NCBI GenBank assembly: GCA_002319965.1 | Contig: DCJQ01000010.1 | Span: forward strand, 14,924 to 78,923 | Direction: 5' to 3' | Length of the DNA: 64,000 nucleotides | Origin: Megasphaera sp. UBA1696 | GTDB lineage: Bacteria; Bacillota; Negativicutes; Veillonellales; Megasphaeraceae | Shown here: piece by piece, positions 42,416-50,344 of the stretch | How positions within the stretch are numbered: the first letter of the stretch is position 1 | How the letters are laid out: each line of letters starts with the position of its first letter | Notes under the pieces: generated by a model | Seen by the model: only the letters and a program-made list of their open reading frames with translations | Database searches by the model: none | Told to the model about the DNA's origin: nothing | Program-made: the position numbers and the translations under genes

Positions 42416-43492
42416 TTGGACGCGAAACAGACAGCACTTGAAAATGCAATGCGCAAGATTGAAAAAGACTTTGGTAAGGGCGCTATCATGCGCCTCGGCG
42501 ACATTGCTGACAAGATGAACTTAGAAGTTATCTCCTCAGGTTCCCTGGCCGTCGACTTGGCCGTCGGCGTCGGTGGATATCCCCGGGGACGAGTCATTGA
42601 AATCTATGGCCCCGAATCGTCCGGGAAGACGACCCTGGCCTTGCACGCCATTGCGTCAGCCCAGAAGAACGGCGGTATTGCAGCCTTTATCGATGCCGAA
42701 CACGCCCTCGATCCGGTCTATGCCCGCCATCTCGGCGTCGACACTAACGAGCTGCTCATTTCCCAGCCGGATAATGGCGAACAGGCTCTTGAAATCACGG
42801 AAGAACTCGTCCGCAGCGGTGCCGTTGACGTCATCGTCGTCGACTCCGTAGCCGCCTTGGTTCCGAAGGCCGAAATCGAAGGCGAAATGGGCGACTCTCA
42901 CGTCGGCCTCCAGGCCCGCCTCATGAGCCAGGCCCTGCGTAAGCTGACGGGTATCATTTCTAAATCAAAGGCCATGGTCATCTTCATCAACCAGCTCCGT
43001 GAAAAAGTCGGCGTCATGTTCGGTAACCCGGAAACGACGACCGGCGGTCGGGCCTTGAAATTCTATGCTTCTATCCGCATGGAAATTCGTAAAGGGGAAG
43101 CCATCAAATCCGGCGGCGACGTCATCGGCAACCGAGCTCGGGTCAAAGTCGTCAAAAATAAAGTGGCACCGCCCTTTAAACACTGCGAATTCGATATCAT
43201 GTACGGTCAGGGGATTTCCCGTGAAGGGACGGTCCTTGACTTGGGCACATCCATGGATATTATCGAAAAGAGCGGTACCTGGTACTCTTACAAAGGAGAA
43301 CGACTGGGACAGGGCAAGGAAAATGTCAAGATTTTCATGAAGGAACATCCGGAAATTACGGATGAAGTCGAAAAGATCATTCGCGATACCCTGGCGGCAG
43401 AACCGGAAAAATTCGACGATGTCATGGATGAAGGCCTGATGGAATCAGACGCTGTGGCAGAAGCCGTACCGGAAAAGGACGAAGAAGAATAA
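42416..43492 (+). CDS. recA: recombinase RecA
   Basis: Strand-exchange ATPase for homologous recombination and SOS induction. It is about 358 residues with the signature start QTALENAMRKIEKDFGKGAIMRLG, Walker A GPESSGKTTLA near residue 65, Walker B VDVIVVDSVAALVP, loop L2 region FINQLREKVGVMFGNPETTTGGRALKF and an acidic C-terminal tail. The start is taken as TTG at 42416, 7 bases after AGGAGG (42403-42408); the in-frame ATG at 42410 lies only one base from it. No LexA box was recognised upstream. recX follows with no gap. Confidence 0.97.
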   Translation: MDAKQTALENAMRKIEKDFGKGAIMRLGDIADKMNLEVISSGSLAVDLAVGVGGYPRGRVIEIYGPESSGKTTLALHAIASAQKNGGIAAFIDAEHALDPVYARHLGVDTNELLISQPDNGEQALEITEELVRSGAVDVIVVDSVAALVPKAEIEGEMGDSHVGLQARLMSQALRKLTGIISKSKAMVIFINQLREKVGVMFGNPETTTGGRALKFYASIRMEIRKGEAIKSGGDVIGNRARVKVVKNKVAPPFKHCEFDIMYGQGISREGTVLDLGTSMDIIEKSGTWYSYKGERLGQGKENVKIFMKEHPEITDEVEKIIRDTLAAEPEKFDDVMDEGLMESDAVAEAVPEKDEEE

Positions 43493-43927
43493 ATGACCTA
43501 TAGCGAGGCCTATGAAAAGGCGCTGCAGCTGCTCAATGTCCGCTTCTTAAGTGAAGGCGAACTGCGTACGAAGCTGCGGCGGCGGGATGTCCGTGACGAC
43601 GTTATCGACGAAGTAATGGCCATGTTAAAGGAAGAACACTTCATCGATGACGACCGCCTGGCTCGTCAGGTCTATGCCTACTACGTACGGAAAAAGCAGT
43701 ACGGCCATCTGTATATCGCCAATTGCCTTCGACGCCGTCAACTGACGGTGCCGGACGATATTGAACGCCCTGATGAATACACCTTGGCAGAACACCTTGC
43801 CGAGCGAAAGTTTTCCCGCCGGCACGATGAAAAGAGGAAGGCGGCGCGATATCTCCAATACCGCGGTTTTTCTCCCTCTGTCATCGCCGAAGTCATCGCT
43901 TCCTTTACGGTTGGCGACGAGGGGTGA
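43493..43927 (+). CDS. recX: regulatory protein RecX
   Basis: Modulates RecA filament extension. The 144 residues fit the family: three-helix tandem repeats with LNVRFLSEGELRTKLRRRDV, EEHFIDDDRLARQVYAYYV and ARYLQYRGFSPSVIAEVI. The start ATG directly abuts the recA stop (TAAATG), so expression is coupled to recA. The proposed start relies on the GAAGAA inside recA as a weak ribosome-binding site. Confidence 0.9.
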   Translation: MTYSEAYEKALQLLNVRFLSEGELRTKLRRRDVRDDVIDEVMAMLKEEHFIDDDRLARQVYAYYVRKKQYGHLYIANCLRRRQLTVPDDIERPDEYTLAEHLAERKFSRRHDEKRKAARYLQYRGFSPSVIAEVIASFTVGDEG

Positions 43928-43965
43928 CAATCGGTCGAAATAAGGGCGGAGACGCCAAGTCCATC

Positions 43966-43994
43966 TTGACATTGATATGAAAAAAAATTACAAT
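43966..43994 (+). promoter_or_regulatory. sigma-70-type promoter upstream of rny leader
   Basis: TTGACA (43966-43971), a 17-bp spacer and TACAAT (43989-43994): eleven of twelve consensus bases. The transcript would start near 44001, run about 75 bases and meet the terminator at 44077-44110 before rny. Confidence 0.75.
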
Positions 43995-44000
43995 TAAAGG

Positions 44001-44110
44001 AGCCGGTTTGATACACTGGTCCATATTTTGCATAATTGTAGGTTTTTTGAACATGAAGTAAATTTTACATACTCATAAAAAAAGCCGGACGGTAAGTTCG
44101 GCTTTTTTTT
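44001..44110 (+). ncRNA. putative short leader or small RNA upstream of rny
   Basis: A strong promoter and a terminator define a transcript of about 110 bases that ends 26 bases before the rny start. It may be a transcription attenuator of rny, an independent small RNA, or both. A 17-codon frame from TTG at 44008 to TAA at 44061 follows AAAGGAG but would begin almost at the predicted transcript start. No match to a known RNA family is claimed. Confidence 0.4.
44077..44110 (+). terminator. rho-independent terminator in front of rny
   Basis: Stem AGCCGGAC / GTTCGGCT (one mismatch) extended by an A run on the left and eight Ts on the right, with a GGTAA loop. Confidence 0.85.
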
Positions 44111-44135
44111 GTGAAGGGGAGGTGAATTTGTTGTT

Positions 44136-45674
44136 ATGCTGACTACTGTTATTGTTGCGGCCATTGTCTGTGGTCTCATCGGCGGTGGTGCCGGTTATGT
44201 CTATCGCAAGAAGATTGCTGAAGGCAAAATCGGCCAGGCCGAAGTCGAAGCGCAGCGGATCATTGCCACAGCCCAGCAGAATGCGGAAGCCCGCAAAAAA
44301 GAACTGGTCCTCGAAGGCAAGGAAGAAATCCATAAACTGCGCAGTGACGCCGAACGGGAACACAAGGAACGCCGCACGGAATTACAGCGCTTTGAACGGC
44401 GTCTGTTACAAAAAGAAGAACATTTAGACAAGAAGTCCGATTCCATGGAAAAGAAAGAAGAAGGCTTGCAGCGCAAAGAAGAAGAAGTGACGCGCATGCA
44501 GGAAAAAATCGAATCCATCCATGAACAGAAGATGGCCGAATTGGAACGGATTTCCGGCTTGACATATGAAGATGCTAAAGAACTGCTTTTGAACAACGTT
44601 CAAAGTGAAGTGAAACATGAAACGGCACAGATGATCAAGATGCTTGAAGAACAGGCTCATGAAGAAGCTGAAAGCAAGGCTCGGGAAATTATTTCCGTGG
44701 CCATCCAGCGCTGTGCTGCCGACCATGTCGCTGAAACGACCGTGTCTGTCGTTTCCTTGCCAAACGATGAAATGAAGGGCCGTATCATCGGTCGTGAAGG
44801 GCGAAATATCCGGGCTATTGAAATGCTCACCGGTGTCGACCTCATCATCGACGATACGCCGGAAGCCGTCATCTTGTCGTGCTTCGATCCGATCCGTCGG
44901 GAAATCGCCCGCATTGCCTTAGAAAAACTGATTGCCGACGGCCGTATTCATCCGGCACGGATTGAAGAAATGGTCGAAAAGGCTCGTAAAGAAATCAACC
45001 AGAAGATCCGCGAAGCCGGTGAACAGGCGACGTATGAAGCCGGGGTTCACGGACTCCATCCGGAACTCATTAAGATTCTCGGCCGCTTGCGCTACCGTAC
45101 CAGCTATGGCCAGAATGTACTGCGCCATTCCATCGAAGTTTCCCAGTTGGCAGGCATTATGGCTGCTGAATTGGGTGTCGATGAAAAGCTGGCTAAACGA
45201 GCCGGCTTGATTCACGATATCGGGAAAGCCCTGGACCACGAATTAGAAGGGACCCACGTCTCTATCGGTGTCGAAATCGCCAAGAAATACGGCGAATCGA
45301 AGCTGGTTGTCAACGGCATTGCCGCCCATCACGGCGATGAAGAAGCACAGAGTGTGGAAGCCGTCTTGGTCGCTGCTGCTGACGCCGTATCGGCGGCTCG
45401 CCCGGGTGCCCGTCGGGAAACGTTGGAAAACTATCTGAAACGCCTGACGAAGCTCGAAGAAATTGCTGAGTCCTTTGATGGTGTCGAAGACTGCTTTGCC
45501 ATCCAGGCCGGACGTGAAATCCGGGTCATGGTCAAACCGGATAAATTGGATGAATCCGATTGTGTCCTCTTGACCCATGACATCATTAAACGTATTGAAG
45601 CTGAACTGGAATATCCGGGACAGATTAAAGTCGTCGTCATTCGCGAAACGCGGATGGTCGATTATGCAAAATAA
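44136..45674 (+). CDS. rny: ribonuclease Y
   Basis: Membrane-bound endoribonuclease that starts mRNA decay in Firmicutes. The 512 residues show an N-terminal membrane segment (about residues 3-22, VIVAAIVCGLIGGGAGYVY), a long charged coiled coil (30-200), a KH RNA-binding domain with GRIIGREGRNIRAIEMLTG near residue 212, and the HD catalytic domain with GLIHDIGKALDHELEGTHV near residue 355. GGGGAGGTGA precedes the start at a slightly long distance (about 11 bases). All promoters seen upstream lie before the terminator at 44077-44110, so expression probably depends on read-through. Confidence 0.96.
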   Translation: MLTTVIVAAIVCGLIGGGAGYVYRKKIAEGKIGQAEVEAQRIIATAQQNAEARKKELVLEGKEEIHKLRSDAEREHKERRTELQRFERRLLQKEEHLDKKSDSMEKKEEGLQRKEEEVTRMQEKIESIHEQKMAELERISGLTYEDAKELLLNNVQSEVKHETAQMIKMLEEQAHEEAESKAREIISVAIQRCAADHVAETTVSVVSLPNDEMKGRIIGREGRNIRAIEMLTGVDLIIDDTPEAVILSCFDPIRREIARIALEKLIADGRIHPARIEEMVEKARKEINQKIREAGEQATYEAGVHGLHPELIKILGRLRYRTSYGQNVLRHSIEVSQLAGIMAAELGVDEKLAKRAGLIHDIGKALDHELEGTHVSIGVEIAKKYGESKLVVNGIAAHHGDEEAQSVEAVLVAAADAVSAARPGARRETLENYLKRLTKLEEIAESFDGVEDCFAIQAGREIRVMVKPDKLDESDCVLLTHDIIKRIEAELEYPGQIKVVVIRETRMVDYAK

Positions 45675-45687
45675 CCTTATATGACTT

Positions 45688-45714
45688 GCAGGGCCGCCGT
45701 ACAGGCGGCCTTTT
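45688..45714 (+). terminator. rho-independent terminator after rny
   Basis: Seven-base-pair GC stem GGCCGCC (45692-45698) / GGCGGCC (45704-45710) with a GTACA loop and four Ts. Confidence 0.78.
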
Positions 45715-45837
45715 GCATGATGCGGCAGGGGCGTATCAGGGTGCATCGAAATTTCAAATCGTATGGTCTCGCCCGTCTTAATGGGTATGGCAATTCCCAC
45801 CCTTTGAAAAAATATTATTGAATTTAAAAAATAATAC

Positions 45838-45866
45838 TTGCCAAAGTCATCGTTTTGTAGTAGAAT
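45838..45866 (+). promoter_or_regulatory. promoter of the tRNA cluster
   Basis: TTGCCA (45838-45843), a 17-bp spacer and TAGAAT (45861-45866), about 57 bases upstream of tRNA-Asp. Confidence 0.72.
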
Positions 45867-45923
45867 AGTTTTTGTTCGAGGCACTAAGAAATACCGAGAC
45901 AGCCCCGAATTATGAAAGCAAAT

Positions 45924-46000
45924 GGCCCCGTGGTGTAGCGGTTTAACATGTCGCCCTGTCACGGCGAAGATCGTCAGTTCAAATCTGATCGGGGTCGCCA
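45924..46000 (+). tRNA. tRNA-Asp (anticodon GTC)
   Basis: Acceptor arms GGCCCCG and CGGGGTC pair, the anticodon loop CTGTCAC is closed by CGCC/GGCG, the T loop reads GTTCAAATC, and CCA is encoded. It is the first of five clustered tRNAs. Confidence 0.96.
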
Positions 46001-46003
46001 TAC

Positions 46004-46079
46004 GCTCAGGTAGCTCAGTCGGTAGAGCAGGGGACTGAAAATCCCCGTGTCGGCGGTTCAATTCCGTCCCTGAGCACCA
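46004..46079 (+). tRNA. tRNA-Phe (anticodon GAA)
   Basis: Acceptor GCTCAGG pairs with CCTGAGC, anticodon stem GGGGA/TCCCC encloses CTGAAAA, the T loop contains GTTCAATTC, and CCA is encoded. Confidence 0.96.
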
Positions 46080-46084
46080 CCAAT

Positions 46085-46159
46085 GCGGAAGTAGCTCAGT
46101 GGTAGAGCACCACCTTGCCAAGGTGGGGGTCGCGAGTTCGAGCCTCGTTTTCCGCTCCA
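46085..46159 (+). tRNA. tRNA-Gly (anticodon GCC)
   Basis: Acceptor GCGGAAG pairs with TTTCCGC (one G-T pair), anticodon loop TTGCCAA is closed by CCACC/GGTGG, the T loop contains GTTCGAGCC, and CCA is encoded. Confidence 0.96.
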
Positions 46160-46164
46160 TATAT

Positions 46165-46238
46165 GGCGGCATAGCCAAGCGGTAAGGCAGAGGTCTGCAA
46201 AACCTTCATCCCCAGTTCGATTCTGGGTGCCGCCTCCA
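46165..46238 (+). tRNA. tRNA-Cys (anticodon GCA)
   Basis: Acceptor GGCGGCA pairs with TGCCGCC, anticodon loop CTGCAAA is closed by AGGT/ACCT, the T loop contains GTTCGATTC, and CCA is encoded. Confidence 0.96.
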
Positions 46239-46257
46239 TATTTTTTTCTTTCGTCAT

Positions 46258-46346
46258 GCCGAGGTGGCGGAACTGGCAGACGCAACGGACTTAAAATCCG
46301 TCGGATAGAAATATCCGTACCGGTTCGATTCCGGTCCCCGGCACCA
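46258..46346 (+). tRNA. tRNA-Leu (anticodon TAA)
   Basis: An 89-base class II tRNA with a long variable arm (GTCGGATAGAAATATCCGT region). Acceptor GCCGAGG pairs with CCCCGGC, anticodon loop CTTAAAA is closed by CGGA/TCCG, and CCA is encoded. Confidence 0.96.
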
Positions 46347-46396
46347 AATCAACAACGTGTAAGCGGCGTTGGCCGTGGCCGAAGTCCTTGCAAAAC

Positions 46397-46425
46397 AAAG
46401 GAGCTGTCTTTGGACAGCTCCTTTT
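46397..46425 (+). terminator. rho-independent terminator after the tRNA cluster
   Basis: Stem AAAGGAGCTGTC (46397-46408) / GACAGCTCCTTT with a TTTG loop and trailing Ts. Confidence 0.9.
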
Positions 46426-46457
46426 CGCAGTCCGTTTAAATTATCTGAAAAATGGGT

Positions 46458-46463
46458 TATAAT
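46458..46463 (+). promoter_or_regulatory. -10 element placed six bases before the scpA start codon
   Basis: A perfect TATAAT at 46458-46463 with TTTAAA (46435-46440) 17 bp upstream. Transcription would begin at or next to the ATG at 46469, giving a leaderless scpA message; no ribosome-binding site is visible before the ATG. Confidence 0.6.
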
Positions 46464-46468
46464 GAATC

Positions 46469-47188
46469 ATGACTGAATACAAGTATAGAGTATCCGATTT
46501 TGAAGGACCGCTGGATCTGTTGCTCTATTTGATTGAAAAGAACAAAGTCGATATTTATAACATTCCCATCGTTGACATTGCCGATCAGTTCAATGCTTAT
46601 GTAGCGGACATCGACACCTTTGATGTCGACTATGCCAGCAAGTTTTTTGTCATGGCAGCAACCCTTTTACAGATAAAATCCCGGCTGCTTCTGCCGAAAC
46701 AGCCTAAAACGGTTGACGACGAAGAAGACCCGCAGGAAGTCTTGGTCCGGCAGCTCGTCGAGTACAAAAAGATGAAGGCCCTATCTCAGGCCATGGGCAG
46801 CTTGTGGGATGCCCGCAGCCTGATGATGGGACGCCTGCCGGCGCCGATGCCTTATGAAGTCCGCTTCGAAGGCCATATCGACACCAAGGCTCTCTACGAG
46901 GCCTTCCGGCAGGTATGTCAGTCTTTGCCGGAACCGGAGGCCGTAGAAATACGGATTCAAAAAGAAATCTACAGCGTCGGCGAATGCATGCGCCGCGTCA
47001 CCTATGCCCTGCGCCGAGCCAAGGGGACGATGACGGCAGCTGCCATTTTTCAGGCTTGCCGCTCTCGCGTCGAACTTGTCGTGACCTTTTTGGCAGTTTT
47101 AGAATTGCTCAAGGTTGGTCAATGTGTGACCGTCGCTGAGGGAAAGGATGGGAATACCATTGCCTTACGATACACGCCAAATGGATAA
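46469..47188 (+). CDS. scpA: segregation and condensation protein A
   Basis: Kleisin subunit that bridges the SMC dimer in chromosome condensation. The 239 residues begin with the canonical YRVSDFEGPLDLLLYLIEKNKVDIYNIPI, followed by the helical middle (ATLLQIKSRLLLPKQ) and a C-terminal winged-helix segment (TMTAAAIFQACRSRVELVVTFLAVLELLKVGQ). There is no ribosome-binding site in front of the ATG, but a TATAAT six bases upstream, so the mRNA may be leaderless. scpB overlaps its 3' end. Confidence 0.94.
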   Translation: MTEYKYRVSDFEGPLDLLLYLIEKNKVDIYNIPIVDIADQFNAYVADIDTFDVDYASKFFVMAATLLQIKSRLLLPKQPKTVDDEEDPQEVLVRQLVEYKKMKALSQAMGSLWDARSLMMGRLPAPMPYEVRFEGHIDTKALYEAFRQVCQSLPEPEAVEIRIQKEIYSVGECMRRVTYALRRAKGTMTAAAIFQACRSRVELVVTFLAVLELLKVGQCVTVAEGKDGNTIALRYTPNG

Positions 47189-47738
47189 CCGCGAGCCGAC
47201 GGCGCTCCTGGAAGCCCTCCTCTTTTTGAGTGGTGATGCCATGACCGAAGCGGACATCAGTGAACACCTGGGATGGCCGTTAGCGGACGTCGAGAAAATC
47301 GCCGTCCGCCTGCAGCATCTTTTAGAAGATCAGCGGCGGGGGCTGCGGCTCATCCGCGTTGCCGGCGGTTATCAGTTGGTGACCCGGCCGGATCTTCACG
47401 ATGCCCTGCAGTGGGTCCGAACGGGGAAGAAGGAACTGTCGCCTATGGCCCTTGAAGTACTGGCCATCATCGCCTTCAAGCAGCCTGTGACGCGGGCTGA
47501 TATTGAAAAGCTGCGCGGCGTTTCGTCAGAAAGGGTTCTGACCTCTCTGGTGCAGCAGGGATTGGTCGTCGACCTCGGTCGTAAGGACAGTCCGGGACGG
47601 CCGATTTTATACGGGACGTCTGCTTATTTTTTGGAATGTATCGGCATGGATTCCCTTGCTGAATTAGCCGGCCGCTTGTCGGTAGATACTACGGAGGATG
47701 GACTTGATGGAAGAACGGTTGCAGAAAGTAATGAGTAA
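47181..47738 (+). CDS. scpB: segregation and condensation protein B
   Basis: Partner of ScpA; two winged-helix domains that bind the kleisin. The 185 residues include ALLEALLFLSGDAMTEADI at the N terminus, GGYQLVTRPDLHDALQWV in the middle, and ALEVLAIIAFKQPVTRADIEKLRGVSSERVLTSLVQQGLV, the family signature. The start at 47181 overlaps the scpA stop by 8 bp and gives the usual short N terminus; an in-frame ATG at 47148 with a better ribosome-binding site (GAGGG) is an alternative that adds 11 residues. Confidence 0.92.
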   Translation: MDNREPTALLEALLFLSGDAMTEADISEHLGWPLADVEKIAVRLQHLLEDQRRGLRLIRVAGGYQLVTRPDLHDALQWVRTGKKELSPMALEVLAIIAFKQPVTRADIEKLRGVSSERVLTSLVQQGLVVDLGRKDSPGRPILYGTSAYFLECIGMDSLAELAGRLSVDTTEDGLDGRTVAESNE

Positions 47739-48426
47739 CTGCGGAGTCGCTTCACGGCGTGCTTCGGAAAAGCTGATATTAGAAGGGCGAGTCCGCGTAA
47801 ACGGTGTCGTCGTCCGGGAATTAGGCACCAAGGTCAATCCTGATAAGGACCGCATTGCTGTCGACGGCAAGACCCTTGAAGTACAGGCCAAGCATTATTA
47901 TCTGTTTAATAAGCCCAAGGGCGTCATTACGACGTCGAGTGACGACCAGGGGCGGACGACGGTTATGGACTATTTCAAGAAGGAAAAAGACCGTATCTAT
48001 GCCGTCGGCCGTTTGGACCAGAATACAGAAGGCTTGCTGCTCATGACCAATGACGGCGAACTGGCTAATATTCTGATGCATCCCAGCCGCCTCGTCGATA
48101 AGACTTATGAAGTCAAGGTCAAGGGGCAAGTTGCCGATTCGATTCTGCAGCATTTAGCCGACGGCGTCGAACTGAAAGACGGGATGACGGCACCGGCTGA
48201 TGTCGTCTACGTCGACTACGACCCGCGGACGAACCTGACCAGTCTGGAAATCACCATTCACGAAGGCCGCAATCGCCAGGTCCGCCGCATGCTGGAATAT
48301 TTTGGCTTTCAGATTCACAACCTGCGCCGTATCCAGTATGCCTTTTTGACCCTGAGCGGCGTCAAGCGCGGAGCCTATCGCTCCTTGACCCGTGAAGAAG
48401 TGGCTGAACTCTATAAATATAAATAA
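47707..48426 (+). CDS. rluB: pseudouridine synthase, RluB family
   Basis: Converts a uridine of 23S rRNA (position 2605 in Escherichia coli numbering) to pseudouridine; RsuA/RluB family. The 239 residues start with an S4 RNA-binding domain (RLQKVMSNCGVASRRASEKLI, GRVRVNGVVV) followed by the catalytic domain with the aspartate in AVGRLDQNTEGLLLMTNDGE near residue 106. The start ATG at 47707 is preferred because CGGAGG ends 8 bases upstream; the ATG at 47698 overlaps that site. The 5' end overlaps scpB by 32 bp; the scpA-scpB-rluB order is common in Firmicutes. Confidence 0.93.
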   Translation: MEERLQKVMSNCGVASRRASEKLILEGRVRVNGVVVRELGTKVNPDKDRIAVDGKTLEVQAKHYYLFNKPKGVITTSSDDQGRTTVMDYFKKEKDRIYAVGRLDQNTEGLLLMTNDGELANILMHPSRLVDKTYEVKVKGQVADSILQHLADGVELKDGMTAPADVVYVDYDPRTNLTSLEITIHEGRNRQVRRMLEYFGFQIHNLRRIQYAFLTLSGVKRGAYRSLTREEVAELYKYK

Positions 48427-48437
48427 TAGGAGTCTTT

Positions 48438-49673
48438 ATGAAGGAAATACTCGTCATCGGTGCCGGTGCGGCCGGCATCATGGCTGCGCTGGCTGCTGCC
48501 GAATCGGGCGCCAGGGTACATTTATTTGAAAAAAATGATATTGTCGGTAAGAAGATGGGAATCACCGGTAAAGGACGCTGCAACTTGACCAACTCCTGCA
48601 GTATGGCCGATTTCATCGCCCACACACCGGGACACGGAAAATTCCTGTTCAGTGCTTATCAGCAGTTTACGAACCTCGATTTATTGGATAAACTGAACGG
48701 TTGGGGGCTTCTGACAAAAGAAGAACGAGGCGGCCGTATTTTTCCCCAGTCCGACAGCGCCATCGAAGTGCGAAAGCTCTTTTACCACAAACTGTGCCGC
48801 AAGAGCATCGAACTGCATTTAAAAGAAGGCGTTAAAGCCGTTAAATCTTGGGGCCATCGCTTCGTCGTCCAAACGGATTCGAGGACGTATGAGGGCGATG
48901 CCTGTATCATCACGACAGGAGGCATGTCCTATCCTGTAACCGGCTCTACCGGCGACGGCTACGGCTTTGCAAAGTCGCTGGGGCACGAGGTGACGGAACT
49001 CAAACCGTCGCTCATCCCCTTTACGACAGCCGAAGCCTGGCCGCATGACTTGTCGGGACTGTCTCTGAAAAACGTCGAAGGCTCGCTGTGGCGCCGAGGG
49101 AAAAAAATCGACGCTCATTTTGGGGAAATGCTGTTTACACACTTTGGCGTTTCCGGGCCGATTATCCTGATGCTCAGTACGGCAGCGGCTCACAAAAAGA
49201 GCGCTGCCTTTCCCTTAGAACTTCGCATCGATTTAAAACCGGCCTTATCGAAGGAAAAACTCGATGCCCGCCTGCGTCGGGATTTTGAAAAATATATCCG
49301 AAAAGAAGCCGTAAACGGCTTGAAGGATCTGTTGCCCCAGCGGCTCATTCCCGTCGTCCTTCACGAGGCGGGGATAGCGAAAGAATGCCCGGTCAATCAG
49401 ATTTCCCGCGAACAGCGCCAGCGCCTGGTCGAAGCCCTTAAGTCCCTGCCCCTTACGGTGACCGGAACGAGACCTATCAGCGAAGCTATCGTCACGGCCG
49501 GCGGCGTATCGGTCAAGGAAATCGACCCTAAGACGATGGAGTCGAAAATCGTTCCGGGCCTTTATTTTGCAGGGGAAGTCATCGATATCGATGCCTTTAC
49601 GGGCGGATATAATTTACAGGCAGCCTTTTCGACAGGGTTCGTAGCCGGAACGGCCGCTGCTAAGGAGGGCTGA
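48438..49673 (+). CDS. NAD(P)/FAD-dependent oxidoreductase, HI0933/BaiN-like family
   Basis: A 411-residue flavoprotein. An N-terminal Rossmann motif VIGAGAAGIMAALAAAESG binds FAD; GKKMGITGKGRCNLTNS near residue 38 is the family signature, and GLYFAGEVIDIDAFTGGYNLQAAFSTG near the C terminus is the second FAD-contacting motif. Members include the bile-acid reductase BaiN, but most have no known substrate. It sits in a tight run: 11 bp after rluB and 2 bp before cmk. Confidence 0.88.
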   Translation: MKEILVIGAGAAGIMAALAAAESGARVHLFEKNDIVGKKMGITGKGRCNLTNSCSMADFIAHTPGHGKFLFSAYQQFTNLDLLDKLNGWGLLTKEERGGRIFPQSDSAIEVRKLFYHKLCRKSIELHLKEGVKAVKSWGHRFVVQTDSRTYEGDACIITTGGMSYPVTGSTGDGYGFAKSLGHEVTELKPSLIPFTTAEAWPHDLSGLSLKNVEGSLWRRGKKIDAHFGEMLFTHFGVSGPIILMLSTAAAHKKSAAFPLELRIDLKPALSKEKLDARLRRDFEKYIRKEAVNGLKDLLPQRLIPVVLHEAGIAKECPVNQISREQRQRLVEALKSLPLTVTGTRPISEAIVTAGGVSVKEIDPKTMESKIVPGLYFAGEVIDIDAFTGGYNLQAAFSTGFVAGTAAAKEG

Positions 49674-49675
49674 CT

Positions 49676-50344
49676 ATGAAAAAGTTAACGATTGCCATCG
49701 ATGGCCCGGCAGGAGCCGGAAAAAGCAGTGTGGCTAAGCTTTTGGCCAATAAAGTCGGCTATTTATACATTGATACCGGAGCCATGTACCGGGCCTTTAC
49801 CTGGGCGGTGCTGGAAAAGGGCGTCGACATTTCCGATGAAAATGCCGTCAAGGCCTTGGTGGACAGCGTCAATATCCGCCTTGAACCGATGGCGGACCTG
49901 TGTCGGGTCTACGTCGGGACGACGGAAGTTACCGAGTCCATTCGGACACAACGAGTATCATCACATGTTTCTTCCGTCGCAGCTCTTGCAGTTGTACGGC
50001 AAAAACTGGTAAAATTACAAAAGGCCATGGCCAAAGAAGGCGGCGTCATCCTCGACGGCCGCGATATCGGGACCGTCGTCCTACCCGATGCGGATCTAAA
50101 AATATTCCTTACGGCGTCTGTCGCATCCCGAGCTCAGCGCCGCTATTTGGAAGTAAAGGCCAAAGGCGGCAGCGAATCGTATGACGACATCGCTGCCAGC
50201 ATCGCTGCTCGCGATGACATGGATTCCCACCGCCAGGTGGCCCCTTTGAAAAAAGCCGATGACGCTGTCGTCGTCGACAACAGTGATCTCGATTTACAAC
50301 AGACGGCCGACGTCATTCTCGGCCTTATGAAGGAGCGAGGCTGA
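49676..50344 (+). CDS. cmk: cytidylate kinase
   Basis: Phosphorylates CMP and dCMP. It has 222 residues with P-loop IDGPAGAGKSSVAKLLA at residues 6-22, DTGAMYRAFTWAVLEKG near residue 34, the CMP-binding insertion, VILDGRDIGTVVLPDADLKIFLTAS near residue 125 and the LID arginines in ASIAARDDMDSHR. The last base of its stop is the first base of the plsC start (TGATG). Confidence 0.96.
   Translation: MKKLTIAIDGPAGAGKSSVAKLLANKVGYLYIDTGAMYRAFTWAVLEKGVDISDENAVKALVDSVNIRLEPMADLCRVYVGTTEVTESIRTQRVSSHVSSVAALAVVRQKLVKLQKAMAKEGGVILDGRDIGTVVLPDADLKIFLTASVASRAQRRYLEVKAKGGSESYDDIAASIAARDDMDSHRQVAPLKKADDAVVVDNSDLDLQQTADVILGLMKERG

Noticed and set aside
45243..46178. Minus-strand open frame of 311 codons across the rny end and tRNA genes
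   Set aside because: It runs antisense through three tRNA genes and the 3' end of rny. Such frames are often mis-annotated; the tRNAs and rny are certain.
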